The notes: generated by a model from the letters alone, not told the origin. A stretch of DNA of 64,000 nt from Flavobacterium ustbae (GCF_003946915.1 NZ_RPOC01000009.1:62001-126000); one strand, 5' to 3'; positions 46,217-55,842 are shown, numbered from the stretch's first letter. Numbers and translations: made by a program.

Positions 46217-47061
46217 TGAAAAAAATTCTTGTAACAGGGTCAAATGGGCAATTAGGATCAGAACTTTCAGTTTTGTCATCAAACTACCCACAATATGAAT
46301 GGGTTTTTGCTGATAGATCAAAAATTACTTTAGATAACTTAGATCAATTACCTATTCAATTAAATGAAACACAAGCAGACGTGATTTTAAACTGTGGCGC
46401 ATACACTGCGGTTGATAAAGCTGAGACAGAAAAAGATTTGGCTTTTACAGTCAATTCTTTGGCAGTAGAAATAATTGCAAAATTTGCTTCAGAAAATAAT
46501 ATTAAGTTAATCCATATTTCTACAGATTACGTTTTTGATGGGACTTCTTCTGTTGCATTAGATGAAGAAGCATTAACAAATCCTATAAATGTTTATGGTG
46601 AAAGTAAATTGGCAGGAGAAGCTGTATGCATGGAGCAAAATCCTGATTCGATTATTATAAGAACTTCTTGGGTTTATAGTAAATTTGGAAATAATTTTGT
46701 AAAAACAATGCAGCGTTTAATGCAAGAAAGAGAAGAAATAAACGTTGTAAATGATCAGATTGGCTCCCCAACTTATGCAGCTGATTTAGCACAAGCAATG
46801 ATTGATATTGTTAATTCTTCAAATTGGATTCCTGGAATTTATAATTATTCGAATGAAGGCGAAATTAGCTGGTACGAATTTGCAATAAGTATTAAAGAAC
46901 TTGGGAATTACAGTTGTAAAGTAGGAGGAATTCCATCATCTGCATATCCAACTCCGGCAAAACGTCCCAGTTATTCATTATTAAGTAAGTCGAAAGTAAA
47001 AAAAATATATAATTTAAATGTTCCATATTACAAGGAAAGTTTAAAAAAAATGTTCATTTAA
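46216..47061 (+). CDS. rfbD: dTDP-4-dehydrorhamnose reductase
   Basis: 281 residues, SDR fold. ILVTGSNGQLGSELSVLS (4-21), NCGAYTAVDKAETE, STDYVFDGTSS, catalytic Tyr/Lys in NVYGESKLAGE, RTSWVYSKFGNNFVKTM, and a DQIGSPTYAADLA motif. Last step of dTDP-L-rhamnose synthesis. rfbA follows after 47 bases. Confidence 0.96.
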   Translation: MKKILVTGSNGQLGSELSVLSSNYPQYEWVFADRSKITLDNLDQLPIQLNETQADVILNCGAYTAVDKAETEKDLAFTVNSLAVEIIAKFASENNIKLIHISTDYVFDGTSSVALDEEALTNPINVYGESKLAGEAVCMEQNPDSIIIRTSWVYSKFGNNFVKTMQRLMQEREEINVVNDQIGSPTYAADLAQAMIDIVNSSNWIPGIYNYSNEGEISWYEFAISIKELGNYSCKVGGIPSSAYPTPAKRPSYSLLSKSKVKKIYNLNVPYYKESLKKMFI

Positions 47062-47108
47062 AAATCTAAGATCAGAATTTTTGAAATTAGAAACCTAAAA
47101 ATAAGATT

Positions 47109-47993
47109 ATGAAAGGAATTGTTTTAGCTGGAGGTTCAGGCACAAGATTGCATCCGTTAACGTTAGCAGTAAGCAAGCAATTAATGCCTGTTTATGATAA
47201 ACCAATGATTTATTACCCATTGTCAACTCTGATGATGGCAGGTATTAATGAAATTTTGATAATCTCAACTCCTCATGATTTGCCTCATTTCAAAAAACTT
47301 TTAGGAGATGGAAGTGCAGTAGGCTGTAAATTTAGTTATGCAGAGCAACCAAATCCAAACGGATTAGCTCAAGCTTTTGTAATTGGTGAAGATTTTATAG
47401 GCAAAGATAAAGTAGCATTGGTACTAGGAGATAACATCTTTTTTGGAACAAACATGCAACAACTTTTAAAAGATAATGCCAATCCTGATGGAGGTGTTGT
47501 TTTTGCTTATCATGTTTCAGATCCGGAAAGATATGGAGTTGTTGAATTTGATGAAAACAAAAATGCAATTTCAATTGAAGAAAAACCTGTAGAGCCAAAA
47601 TCTAATTATGCCGTTCCAGGCTTGTATTTTTATGACAATTCTGTTGTAGAAATTGCAAAAAATATTAAGCCAAGTGCGAGAGGCGAATACGAAATTACAG
47701 ATGTTAATAAAGTCTATCTTGAAAAAGGAAAATTGAAGGTTGGAATATTAAGTAGAGGTACTGCCTGGTTGGATACAGGAACATTTAATAGTTTAATGCA
47801 AGCAGGACAATTTGTTCAGGTAATAGAAGAAAGACAAGGACTAAAGGTTGGCTGTATTGAAGAAATTGCATGGAGACAAGGTTTTATTGATGATGAACAG
47901 CTGGAGATATTAGCGCAACCTCTTTTAAAATCGGGATATGGGACATACTTAATTGACTTTTTAAAACAAAAGAAAAAAAGTGTTAAAATTTAA
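47109..47993 (+). CDS. rfbA: Glucose-1-phosphate thymidylyltransferase
   Basis: 294 residues. [24 protein letters not shown] start ([13 protein letters not shown]), [69 protein letters not shown] and [15 protein letters not shown]. Forms dTDP-glucose, the precursor used by rfbB at 23684. Confidence 0.97.
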   Translation: MKGIVLAGGSGTRLHPLTLAVSKQLMPVYDKPMIYYPLSTLMMAGINEILIISTPHDLPHFKKLLGDGSAVGCKFSYAEQPNPNGLAQAFVIGEDFIGKDKVALVLGDNIFFGTNMQQLLKDNANPDGGVVFAYHVSDPERYGVVEFDENKNAISIEEKPVEPKSNYAVPGLYFYDNSVVEIAKNIKPSARGEYEITDVNKVYLEKGKLKVGILSRGTAWLDTGTFNSLMQAGQFVQVIEERQGLKVGCIEEIAWRQGFIDDEQLEILAQPLLKSGYGTYLIDFLKQKKKSVKI

Positions 47994-48031
47994 TTTGTAT
48001 CTTTAACTAATTATATAAAACCTTTAATTTG

Positions 48032-48039
48032 TATTTTTG
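48032..48039 (+). promoter_or_regulatory. -7 box upstream of the CapD/WbpM-like gene
   Basis: TATTTTTG matches TAnnTTTG exactly; the nearest TTG upstream (47995-47997) is 34 bases away, too far. The box covers a possible TTG start (48029), which suggests that start is not used and that the gene begins at the TTG at 48080. Confidence 0.4.
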
Positions 48040-48079
48040 TATAAAAAAAAACAATTACAGGTACATAAAAAAAACAAAA

Positions 48080-50047
48080 TTGAATACAGACAAGCCAAAT
48101 AATATAACCTCTCTGTTATATAAGACTTTTTCGCCAAGAAATCTTCGGGCAAATATCAATAATCTAAGTTATTTGCCTAGATGGATTATTGTAGCTATAG
48201 ATGTAATGGTTTTGGTCTTTTCGTTTTGTCTTACCTATTTGCTATTTGAAGGTACGGCAATAGGATATGTTATTACCTCTCATAATTTTTACTTTGTTAC
48301 AGGGTTAATTATGGCCAATGTGTTTTTTTTCTGGCTTTTTAGAACATATTCAGGTATCATTAGGCATTCATCATATATAGATGCAATAAAATTATTGTTC
48401 TCTCAGATGTCTGTGCTAGTGTTTTTCTTATTTATAAATTTAGTATATGAGCTATATACTGGGCATAAGGCTTTTTTGAATACGGCTCTTTTTATTAATT
48501 TGGTTTTGTCCTTTTGTGGATTATTTCTGTATCGTGTCGTTGTAAAACAGACATTTGAAATGTATTTTTCGGAAAAAGCGACTAGCAAATTAATTAGAAC
48601 AGTAATTTATGGAACAGATGCCAATGCAATTTCTGTAGCAAATGCATTAAAATTTGAAAGCCCCTCTCGTTTTAAGATAGTTGGTTTTGTTGATAAGAAT
48701 AATCAAAATGCGTCTAAACGTATGTTAGATTTGCCAATTTTGATTTTGAGAAAAAAACTCCCAGCACTAATGCGATCAGTTGCCGCTGAAGGCGTTATTA
48801 TTGCAGATAAAAGTTTAACTAAAGAAGAACAACTTATTATTGTTGATCAATGCTTGGAGTTTAATTACAGAGTATATACTGTACCGTTAATTTCAGATTG
48901 GGAAAATCAAAAAGAGATTTCCCAGAAAGTAAAGAATATTCAAATTGAGGATTTATTAGAAAGAAAGCCTATAGTCCTAGATAGTAGGTCAATTTCGAAG
49001 CAATTAAAAGATAAGACAATTTTAATTACAGGAGCTGCAGGATCAATTGGAAGTGAAATTGTTAGACAAGTTTTAAACTTTAATCCTAAAAATGTTATTG
49101 TTTTAGATCACGCAGAAACTCCTTTGCATAATTTATGCTTAGAGACTCAAGCTTTGAATTCTAGCACCAAAATTGTAGCAGTGATCGCAGATGTACGAAG
49201 TAAAAAAGCACTTGAGAAAGTTTTTAAAAATTACAATCCGCATGTTGTTTTTCATGCAGCTGCTTATAAGCATGTTCCTTTGATGGAAGAGAATCCTTCA
49301 CAAGCGATTCAAACCAATATTAAAGGAACTAAAAATCTTGCCGATTTAGCCTGTAAATATCATGTAAAGAAATTTGTAATGGTTTCTACAGATAAGGCGG
49401 TAAATCCAAGTAATGTAATGGGTGCCAGTAAGCGTATTGCAGAAAAGTATGTACAGTCTTTATTTTTAAAAAATCAAAAAGAAAACGTAGAAGGTGGTAC
49501 GAAATTTATAACTACGCGTTTTGGAAATGTTTTAGGTTCAAACGGATCTGTTGTTCCATTATTTACAAAGCAAATTGCAGAGGGCGGACCAGTAACAATT
49601 ACGCACCAAGACATTATCCGTTATTTCATGACAATTCCAGAAGCTTGTCAGCTTGTATTAGAAGCTGGAGCAATGGGCAATGGTGGTGAAATTTATATAT
49701 TCGACATGGGAAAACCGGTTCGAATTATTGATTTAGCTCGAAAAATGATTAAACTTGCAGGCTTTATACCAGATAAAGAGATTAAAATTAAAATTGTTGG
49801 TTTAAGACCTGGAGAAAAACTTTACGAAGAATTGCTAAATGATACATCAAAGACTCTTCCAACATACCATAATAAAATTATGATTGCGCAAGAAATTCAA
49901 GATGAGTATGAGAATCTTCATATTGATGTTGATGAATTAATTGGTATCGCTGATTTTTATGAAAATGATGATATTGTTGCTAAAATGAAAAAAATTGTTC
50001 CAGAATTCAAAAGTATGAATTCAACGTTTGAAGTTTTAGATAAATAA
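48080..50047 (+). CDS. Nucleotide-sugar 4,6-dehydratase, CapD/WbpM/PglF-like
   Basis: 655 residues from the TTG at 48080. Four N-terminal membrane helices (about residues 30-160), a CoA-binding-like/Rossmann middle part, then an SDR domain with ITGAAGSIGSEIVRQVL, HAAAYKHVPLMEENP, VSTDKAVNPSNVMGASKR (the catalytic region; Met replaces Tyr of the usual YxxxK, as in this family) and GDVFVFDMGKP-like (GEIYIFDMGKPVRI). Converts UDP-GlcNAc to the 4-keto-6-deoxy sugar for QuiNAc, FucNAc or bacillosamine. An in-frame TTG at 48029 would add 17 residues but overlaps a promoter-like box. Confidence 0.9.
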   Translation: MNTDKPNNITSLLYKTFSPRNLRANINNLSYLPRWIIVAIDVMVLVFSFCLTYLLFEGTAIGYVITSHNFYFVTGLIMANVFFFWLFRTYSGIIRHSSYIDAIKLLFSQMSVLVFFLFINLVYELYTGHKAFLNTALFINLVLSFCGLFLYRVVVKQTFEMYFSEKATSKLIRTVIYGTDANAISVANALKFESPSRFKIVGFVDKNNQNASKRMLDLPILILRKKLPALMRSVAAEGVIIADKSLTKEEQLIIVDQCLEFNYRVYTVPLISDWENQKEISQKVKNIQIEDLLERKPIVLDSRSISKQLKDKTILITGAAGSIGSEIVRQVLNFNPKNVIVLDHAETPLHNLCLETQALNSSTKIVAVIADVRSKKALEKVFKNYNPHVVFHAAAYKHVPLMEENPSQAIQTNIKGTKNLADLACKYHVKKFVMVSTDKAVNPSNVMGASKRIAEKYVQSLFLKNQKENVEGGTKFITTRFGNVLGSNGSVVPLFTKQIAEGGPVTITHQDIIRYFMTIPEACQLVLEAGAMGNGGEIYIFDMGKPVRIIDLARKMIKLAGFIPDKEIKIKIVGLRPGEKLYEELLNDTSKTLPTYHNKIMIAQEIQDEYENLHIDVDELIGIADFYENDDIVAKMKKIVPEFKSMNSTFEVLDK

Positions 50048-50077
50048 TGTACGATATTTCTATATTTAATATATAAT

Positions 50078-50104
50078 AAAAAGGTGTTTTTTAAACGCCT
50101 TTTT
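50078..50104 (+). terminator. Terminator after the CapD/WbpM-like gene
   Basis: Stem AAAAAGGTGTTT (50078-50089) / AAACGCCTTTTT (50093-50104), 3-base loop, one G-T wobble; the T tract is part of the right arm. It would end the second polysaccharide unit. Confidence 0.8.
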
Positions 50105-50179
50105 ACATTTTTTACACAAATTATAAAATGTTAAAAATCTTGTTAATATTTTAAATTAAGATTTTTAAGCTCTTTTAAA

Positions 50180-51043
50180 ATGGATTCTAAAAACACAAAT
50201 GACTGGCTGTTTGAAATAACACCCAAGAATAAATTTTTATCGCTTAATTTTAAAGAAATTTGGCAATATAGAGATTTATTAATGCTCTTTGTAAAAAGAG
50301 ATATAGTTACAGTTTATAAGCAAACTGTTTTAGGCCCTCTTTGGTATTTAATACAGCCTTTATTTACAGCAATTACATTTACAATCGTATTCAATAATAT
50401 GGCAGGAATTGAAACAGGAACAATTCCTCCATTTTTATTTAATCTAGCTGGAATTACTGTTTGGAACTATTTTACAGCTTGTTTAAATGGCACTTCAGAT
50501 ACTTTTAAAGCTAATGCAGGAATATTTGGTAAAGTTTATTTTCCACGTATTATCACTCCACTTTCAGTAGTATTTTCTAATTTATTAAAGTTCGGAATTC
50601 AATTCATTATTTTTATTTCATTTTATATTTTTTATTATTTAAAAGGTTATGACTTGAGCTTTAGTGCTTATGTCATTTTTTTTCCATTTTTAATTGCTAT
50701 TATGGGAATTCTAGGACTTGGATTAGGAATGTTGATTTCTTCGATGGTTACAAAATATAGGGATTTTAGTTATTTGGTTGGTTTTGGTATTCAATTACTG
50801 ATGTATTTATCAGCTGTTATGTATCCAATGCAATTAATTAAAGCAAAACTGCCAGAATATGGATGGATAGTTGAATTTAACCCCTTAGCATATATCATTG
50901 AGACAGCCCGTTTCTTGCTCTTAGGTATTGGTGAAATATCAATTCTAGGGTTGGTATACACATTTGCAATAACAATGTTAGTCTTTTTTATTGGTGTTTT
51001 GGTCTTTAATAAAACTGAGAAAAGTTTTATCGATACAGTTTAA
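50180..51043 (+). CDS. wzm: ABC-2 type polysaccharide exporter permease, Wzm-like
   Basis: 287 residues with six membrane helices. The cytoplasmic N-terminus has FKEIWQYRDLLMLFVKRDIVTVYKQTVLGPLWYLIQP, the classic Wzm/TagG amphipathic helix (about residues 25-61), and the end has LGIGEISILGL. Exports undecaprenyl-linked polymers that were completed in the cytoplasm. Partner of the Wzt-like gene 53 bases downstream. The 132-base upstream gap contains a terminator at its left but no complete promoter match. Confidence 0.92.
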   Translation: MDSKNTNDWLFEITPKNKFLSLNFKEIWQYRDLLMLFVKRDIVTVYKQTVLGPLWYLIQPLFTAITFTIVFNNMAGIETGTIPPFLFNLAGITVWNYFTACLNGTSDTFKANAGIFGKVYFPRIITPLSVVFSNLLKFGIQFIIFISFYIFYYLKGYDLSFSAYVIFFPFLIAIMGILGLGLGMLISSMVTKYRDFSYLVGFGIQLLMYLSAVMYPMQLIKAKLPEYGWIVEFNPLAYIIETARFLLLGIGEISILGLVYTFAITMLVFFIGVLVFNKTEKSFIDTV

Positions 51044-51096
51044 CTCTAAATAATTATAATTAGGGTTTATTTTAAAGTTTATAATTTATATTATAG

Positions 51097-52386
51097 TTGG
51101 AAAAAGATATCATTTTAAAAGTTGAGAATATCTCTAAACAATATCGTTTAGGGAAAGTTGGAACTGGTACATTAAGTCATGATTTAAACAGATGGTGGCA
51201 CGAAATACGCGGAAAAGAAAACCCTTATTTAAAAATTGGAGATACTAATGATCGTTCCACAAAAGGGACATCAGAATATGTTTGGGCCATAAAAGATATA
51301 AGCTTCGAAGTGAAAAGGGGAGAAGTTCTTGGCATTATTGGCAAAAATGGAGCAGGAAAATCAACACTTTTGAAAATATTGTCTAAAGTTACTGCACCAA
51401 CAACTGGAAGTATAAAATCTCGAGGGCGTATTGCGTCCCTTCTCGAAGTTGGTACAGGTTTTAATGGTGAAATGACGGGGCGTGAGAATATTTTTTTGAA
51501 TGGGGCAATTCTCGGTATGACCAAAAAAGAAATTTCCTCCAAGCTTAATGAAATTATAGAATTTTCCGGCTGTGAACGTTATATAGATACGCCAGTAAAA
51601 AGATATAGTTCTGGAATGACAGTTCGATTGGCTTTTGCAGTTGCGGCATTTTTAGAGCCTGAAATTTTGGTTATCGATGAAGTGCTAGCTGTTGGAGATG
51701 CTGAGTTTCAGAAAAAAGCTATTGGGAAGATGCAGGATATTTCTAAAGGTGAGGGGAGGACTGTTCTTTTTGTAAGTCATAATATGGCAGCTGTAAAAAG
51801 TCTATGTACAAGAGGAATTGTTTTGGAATATGGAAAGGTTGTTTTTGAAGGAAGTATCGATAATTGTATGCAGAAATATCTTGAAAATGAGAATTCAACA
51901 GCACATCGAATTTGGGAGAAAGCAAATGTGAAAATTCCAAAAGCAGATTTCATACAATTAATTGAAGTAAAAGTTCTCGATAAGAAAGGGCAGGTCTCTT
52001 TAAATCATAGTATTTTTGAAGATATAACTATCGAGTTCACATATGAAATTTTAAAAAAAGGAGAATTGTTTACACACGGATTTAATTTATTCAATGTAGA
52101 AAATATTCACATATTAAGTTCGCATGATAAAGAGTCAGAGACATTAAAAAAACCTCTTTTGGAAGGAATATATAAAAAGGCAGTAGTTATTCCTGGCAAC
52201 CTTTTAGCAGAAGGAAGTTACTCATGCAGCTTTGCAATAATGAGATATAATCCCTTTCATGTTGAATTTCATGAATTAGAAGTAGTTAGTTTTAATATTA
52301 TTGATGAGGTTAGTACTAATACTGTTAGAGGAAACTATTCAGGAGGATTTCCAGGTATTGTTCGTCCACTATTAAATTGGAAATAA
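51097..52386 (+). CDS. wzt: ABC transporter ATPase with C-terminal domain, Wzt-like
   Basis: 429 residues from a TTG start. The ATPase domain (about 1-250) has Walker A GIIGKNGAGKST, signature YSSGM, Walker B EILVIDEVLAVGD and the D-loop. The rest (about 270-429) is a Wzt_C-type beta-sandwich that in E. coli O8/O9 recognises the modified chain end. A non-canonical start is likely because no ATG lies near. Precedes a methyltransferase gene by 15 bases. Confidence 0.93.
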   Translation: MEKDIILKVENISKQYRLGKVGTGTLSHDLNRWWHEIRGKENPYLKIGDTNDRSTKGTSEYVWAIKDISFEVKRGEVLGIIGKNGAGKSTLLKILSKVTAPTTGSIKSRGRIASLLEVGTGFNGEMTGRENIFLNGAILGMTKKEISSKLNEIIEFSGCERYIDTPVKRYSSGMTVRLAFAVAAFLEPEILVIDEVLAVGDAEFQKKAIGKMQDISKGEGRTVLFVSHNMAAVKSLCTRGIVLEYGKVVFEGSIDNCMQKYLENENSTAHRIWEKANVKIPKADFIQLIEVKVLDKKGQVSLNHSIFEDITIEFTYEILKKGELFTHGFNLFNVENIHILSSHDKESETLKKPLLEGIYKKAVVIPGNLLAEGSYSCSFAIMRYNPFHVEFHELEVVSFNIIDEVSTNTVRGNYSGGFPGIVRPLLNWK

Positions 52387-52401
52387 AGAGATAAATTAAA
52401 G

Positions 52402-53208
52402 ATGAAAAATTGGACTGGGGAAAGATTAGAAACCTTTATATTAACAAGAGATGCAATTGAACATTTGCATAGATATGCGATCGTAAGTGATTACATAACG
52501 AATAAAGTAGTTCTAGATATAGCCTGTGGAGAAGGATATGGCTCTAATTTAATGAGTAAAGATGCCTCATTTGTTTACGGTGTTGATATAGATGATGACA
52601 CAATAGGTAAAGCAAAACTAAAATATAACGAAGAGAATTTAGAGTTTAGAGTTGGTAGTGCAGATAAAATACCTCTTGAAAGCAACAGTGTTGATGTTGT
52701 TGTAAGTTTTGAAACCTTAGAGCATCATGATAAACACGAAGAAATGATGTTAGAAGTGAAAAGAGTTTTAAGAAAAGATGGAATACTAATTATTTCAACT
52801 CCTGATAAATTGCATTATTCTGATGACAGAAACTTTAATAACAAATTTCATATAAAAGAATTATATAAAAATGATTTTAAGGAATTAGTATTAAGGCATT
52901 TTCATAAGATGCAATTATTGACACAAGTGTATTGTGGAGGTATATCTAGTATTCAAGATGAAAGTAATCAAATGGAAGTGAATGTGTTTTCAGGAAATTA
53001 TTCAACAATAAAAAACGAATTTATTAAACCGCTTTATCTTATAATAATTGCTTCCGATACAAATTTTGTAGAACAAAAAAAAACTATTTTTAATGGCGAT
53101 AAGATACATGAAATAGATATAATATCTAAGATGAGAAATAGTAACTCGTATAAGTTAGGACACTTTATATTAATTCCATTTAAAGCTTTAAAGAGGAGAT
53201 TTAAATAA
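52402..53208 (+). CDS. Class I SAM-dependent methyltransferase
   Basis: 268 residues. Rossmann SAM-binding motif VLDIACGEGYGSNLM (about 33-47), then VDIDDDTIGKAKLKY and ADKIPLESNSVDVVVSFETLEH. The last 25 residues (NSYKLGHFILIPFKALKRRFK) form a basic amphipathic tail common in membrane-associated glycan enzymes. It may cap the polymer end for Wzt recognition; it also could methylate an internal sugar. Directly precedes a GT2 gene without gap. Confidence 0.85.
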   Translation: MKNWTGERLETFILTRDAIEHLHRYAIVSDYITNKVVLDIACGEGYGSNLMSKDASFVYGVDIDDDTIGKAKLKYNEENLEFRVGSADKIPLESNSVDVVVSFETLEHHDKHEEMMLEVKRVLRKDGILIISTPDKLHYSDDRNFNNKFHIKELYKNDFKELVLRHFHKMQLLTQVYCGGISSIQDESNQMEVNVFSGNYSTIKNEFIKPLYLIIIASDTNFVEQKKTIFNGDKIHEIDIISKMRNSNSYKLGHFILIPFKALKRRFK

Positions 53209-54108
53209 ATGTTGGCTATAATTATCCCATTTTATAAGTTATCATTTTTTGAACAAACATTACAATCTTTAGCTAATCAAACTGATAAGAGATTTAAAGT
53301 CTATATCGGAAATGATAATAGTATTGAAGATCCAATTGGAGTATTAGAAAAATTTAAAGGACAGTTTGACTATGATTATCATAAGTTTGAGACCAATTTT
53401 GGAAAAGATTCATTGACAAAACAGTGGAAACGTTGCATCGAATTATCATCAAATGAGGAATGGATTATGATTTTAGGAGATGATGATGTATTAGGCAATA
53501 ATGTTGTAGAAGAATTCTATAAGAACTTCAATAAGTTCAAAGAAAGTAGCAATGTAATTCGATTTGCAACAGTTTCTCAAAATTATAAAAAAATGGAAGT
53601 TTCAGAAGTTTACTCACATCCTATTTGGGAAAAAGCGTCACATTCTTATTTTAGAAGATTTAAAGGCTTAACAAGAAGTTCTTTGTCTGAATATGTATTT
53701 AAAAGATCAAGCTATAATAGGAAAAGCTTTTATGATTTCCCTCTAGCTTGGCATAGTGATGATTGGGCTTGGCTAGAATTTTCTGAAGGGAAACCAATAT
53801 TTACAATTAATGAAAGTGTAATAGGTATTGGTTTTTCACAATTTAGTTTGTCAGGAATGAACAGTAATCAGGAGTTAAAAGATCTTGCAACAATACAGTT
53901 TTATAAAAAACTCATCAAAGAGAAACTTGGTACGTTTTCTAGACACCAAGCATTAGAATTATTAATGGAATATGAGATTCTTATAAAGAAAAAGAGAAAA
54001 TTAACTGCAGGGGAATGGTTCCTTTTATCACGCAAATACAGCGTTAATTTTAAAACAGTTTCTTTTTTTAAACTTGTTAGGAGAATTTTAATTTCAATTA
54101 AGAAATGA
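53209..54108 (+). CDS. Glycosyltransferase family 2
   Basis: 299 residues. LAIIIPFYKLSFFEQTLQSLANQ and VYIGNDNS (the first Asp motif is NDN rather than DDGS), GDDDVLGNNVVEEF (DxD-like). The family is clear, the donor is not. Starts immediately after the methyltransferase stop and overlaps the next gene by 4 bases. Confidence 0.85.
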   Translation: MLAIIIPFYKLSFFEQTLQSLANQTDKRFKVYIGNDNSIEDPIGVLEKFKGQFDYDYHKFETNFGKDSLTKQWKRCIELSSNEEWIMILGDDDVLGNNVVEEFYKNFNKFKESSNVIRFATVSQNYKKMEVSEVYSHPIWEKASHSYFRRFKGLTRSSLSEYVFKRSSYNRKSFYDFPLAWHSDDWAWLEFSEGKPIFTINESVIGIGFSQFSLSGMNSNQELKDLATIQFYKKLIKEKLGTFSRHQALELLMEYEILIKKKRKLTAGEWFLLSRKYSVNFKTVSFFKLVRRILISIKK

Positions 54109-55049
54109 CAAATCCTTTAGTTTCAATAATAATTCCAACTTACAATAGAGCACACTTAATTAGCGAAACATTAAACTCTATAATTGCCCAAACTTATCAA
54201 AACTGGGAATGTATAATAGTTGATGATAGTTCAAGTGATAATACAAAAGAAGTTTTGCAAAAATTTCTTGAATCAGACAATCGATTTCGATATTATGTTA
54301 GACCACAAGATAAAACGAAAGGCCCCAATTCATGTAGAAATTATGGATTTGAAAAAAGCAAAGGAGCTTTTATAAACTGGTTTGACAGCGATGATATCTT
54401 ATTTGAAAACGCTGTAGATTTAAGACTTAAAAATTTTAATGATGGTGTTGATTGTGTTATTGCAAAATGTGAAATATTTGATTCTTTATCTGGATTAAAA
54501 CTATTTGAAAATACAATATTATCATCAGGAAATGTTTTAAAGGATTATTTCATAGGAAATATTACATTTTATGTTTCCGGCCCAATTTGGAGAAGAAGTT
54601 TTTTAGAAAAACAAAAAGAATTGTTTGATGAGCGAATTAGATATTTGGACGATTGGGATTTTAATCTAAGAATGATTTCCCAAAATATAAATATTAAATT
54701 TTTGGATTTACCAGTTTTTGGATATAGATTTCATAGCCATTCTTTATCGAAACAAATTGAGCATTTCAATATTGAAGAATTTAAATCGGAATGTTTAGCC
54801 CGAAATAAACAATTAAAACTACTTTCAAAATCTTTAACAAGGAATGTTCAAGTTAGAAACTTTGTTTTAGAAAGACATAAAGTATTTTTGAAAGAAGCAA
54901 CAGTAAAAGAAGATAAAAACAGGCTATGGTTCTTAATAAAACTAATCTCATTGCAATTCAGATTTAAGAAATTTAAAGATCTATTTAATACACTCGTGAA
55001 TTACATTTTTAGAAAACATTTAGTAAAAATCATAACTGATGGAAACTGA
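54105..55049 (+). CDS. Glycosyltransferase family 2
   Basis: 314 residues. VSIIIPTYNRAHLISETLNSIIAQTYQNWECIIVDDSSSDNT, then NWFDSDDILFENAVDL with the DxD motif, and YLDDWDFNLRM later. Basic C-terminus. Probably inverting transfer onto the lipid-linked chain. Overlaps the neighbouring genes by 4 and 11 bases. Confidence 0.92.
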   Translation: MTNPLVSIIIPTYNRAHLISETLNSIIAQTYQNWECIIVDDSSSDNTKEVLQKFLESDNRFRYYVRPQDKTKGPNSCRNYGFEKSKGAFINWFDSDDILFENAVDLRLKNFNDGVDCVIAKCEIFDSLSGLKLFENTILSSGNVLKDYFIGNITFYVSGPIWRRSFLEKQKELFDERIRYLDDWDFNLRMISQNINIKFLDLPVFGYRFHSHSLSKQIEHFNIEEFKSECLARNKQLKLLSKSLTRNVQVRNFVLERHKVFLKEATVKEDKNRLWFLIKLISLQFRFKKFKDLFNTLVNYIFRKHLVKIITDGN

Positions 55050-55842
55050 AAAAATAAATGTAATTCCTAAGATCATTCACTACTGTTGGTATGGTAAAAA
55101 AAGAAAACCAAAATTGGTGAGGGATTGTATTAAATCTTGGAAAAAACATTTACCAGATTATGAAATTATAGAATGGAACGAGAAAAATTCTGATTTAAGT
55201 CATCCTTTTGTAAAAGAGGCATATCGATTAGAAAAATGGGCTTTTATAGCAGATTATATTAGACTAAAGGTACTCTATGATAATGGGGGAATTTATTTAG
55301 ACACAGACATGATGCTATTAAGTTCTCTTAATGATTTTCTTAATAATGAATGTTTTTTTGGTGCAGAAGATAAAGTAATTATTGGTACGGCAATCATAGG
55401 AGCCTTGAGAAATAATGAATTTATAAAAGAATTTCTTCATTGTTACGATTTTATTAATATAGATGAAGGAGTAGATTGGCATGAAAATGTGAATACAATT
55501 ATGGTTACTAAATTGTTTAAATCTAGATTTGGCTTTAGCGATTCTTTTGTCAAAAAAATCTCATATAACGCTATTGTTGTTTATCCCATAAGTACATTTT
55601 ATCCATTTCCTTTTGCAGAAAAAAAAGATGTTTTAAATTATAAAATGTATATTCAAGAAGAAAGCTGTGGCGTTCATTTATGGGTTGGATCCTGGATTGT
55701 ATACAATGAATTTAAGTTTTTAAGAAATGGAGAGTACAGAGAAGGCTTCAAAATTATCTATAAAAAAGGGATTTTTAAAAACTTAAATTTCAAATATTTT
55801 AGAAAAGCTTTGTCGGCGATTAAAGAGTCATTAGCAAAATAA
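55039..55842 (+). CDS. Glycosyltransferase, GT32-like (capsule type)
   Basis: 267 residues. IPKIIHYCWYGKKRKPKLVRDCI, EWNEKNSDLSHPFVKEAY, AFIADYIRLKVLYDNGGIYLDTDMMLLSS contains the GT32 DxD (DTD) motif. These are GT-A retaining transferases that usually add mannose or a related sugar. Overlaps the previous gene by 11 bases, so translation is likely coupled. Confidence 0.88.
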   Translation: METEKINVIPKIIHYCWYGKKRKPKLVRDCIKSWKKHLPDYEIIEWNEKNSDLSHPFVKEAYRLEKWAFIADYIRLKVLYDNGGIYLDTDMMLLSSLNDFLNNECFFGAEDKVIIGTAIIGALRNNEFIKEFLHCYDFINIDEGVDWHENVNTIMVTKLFKSRFGFSDSFVKKISYNAIVVYPISTFYPFPFAEKKDVLNYKMYIQEESCGVHLWVGSWIVYNEFKFLRNGEYREGFKIIYKKGIFKNLNFKYFRKALSAIKESLAK

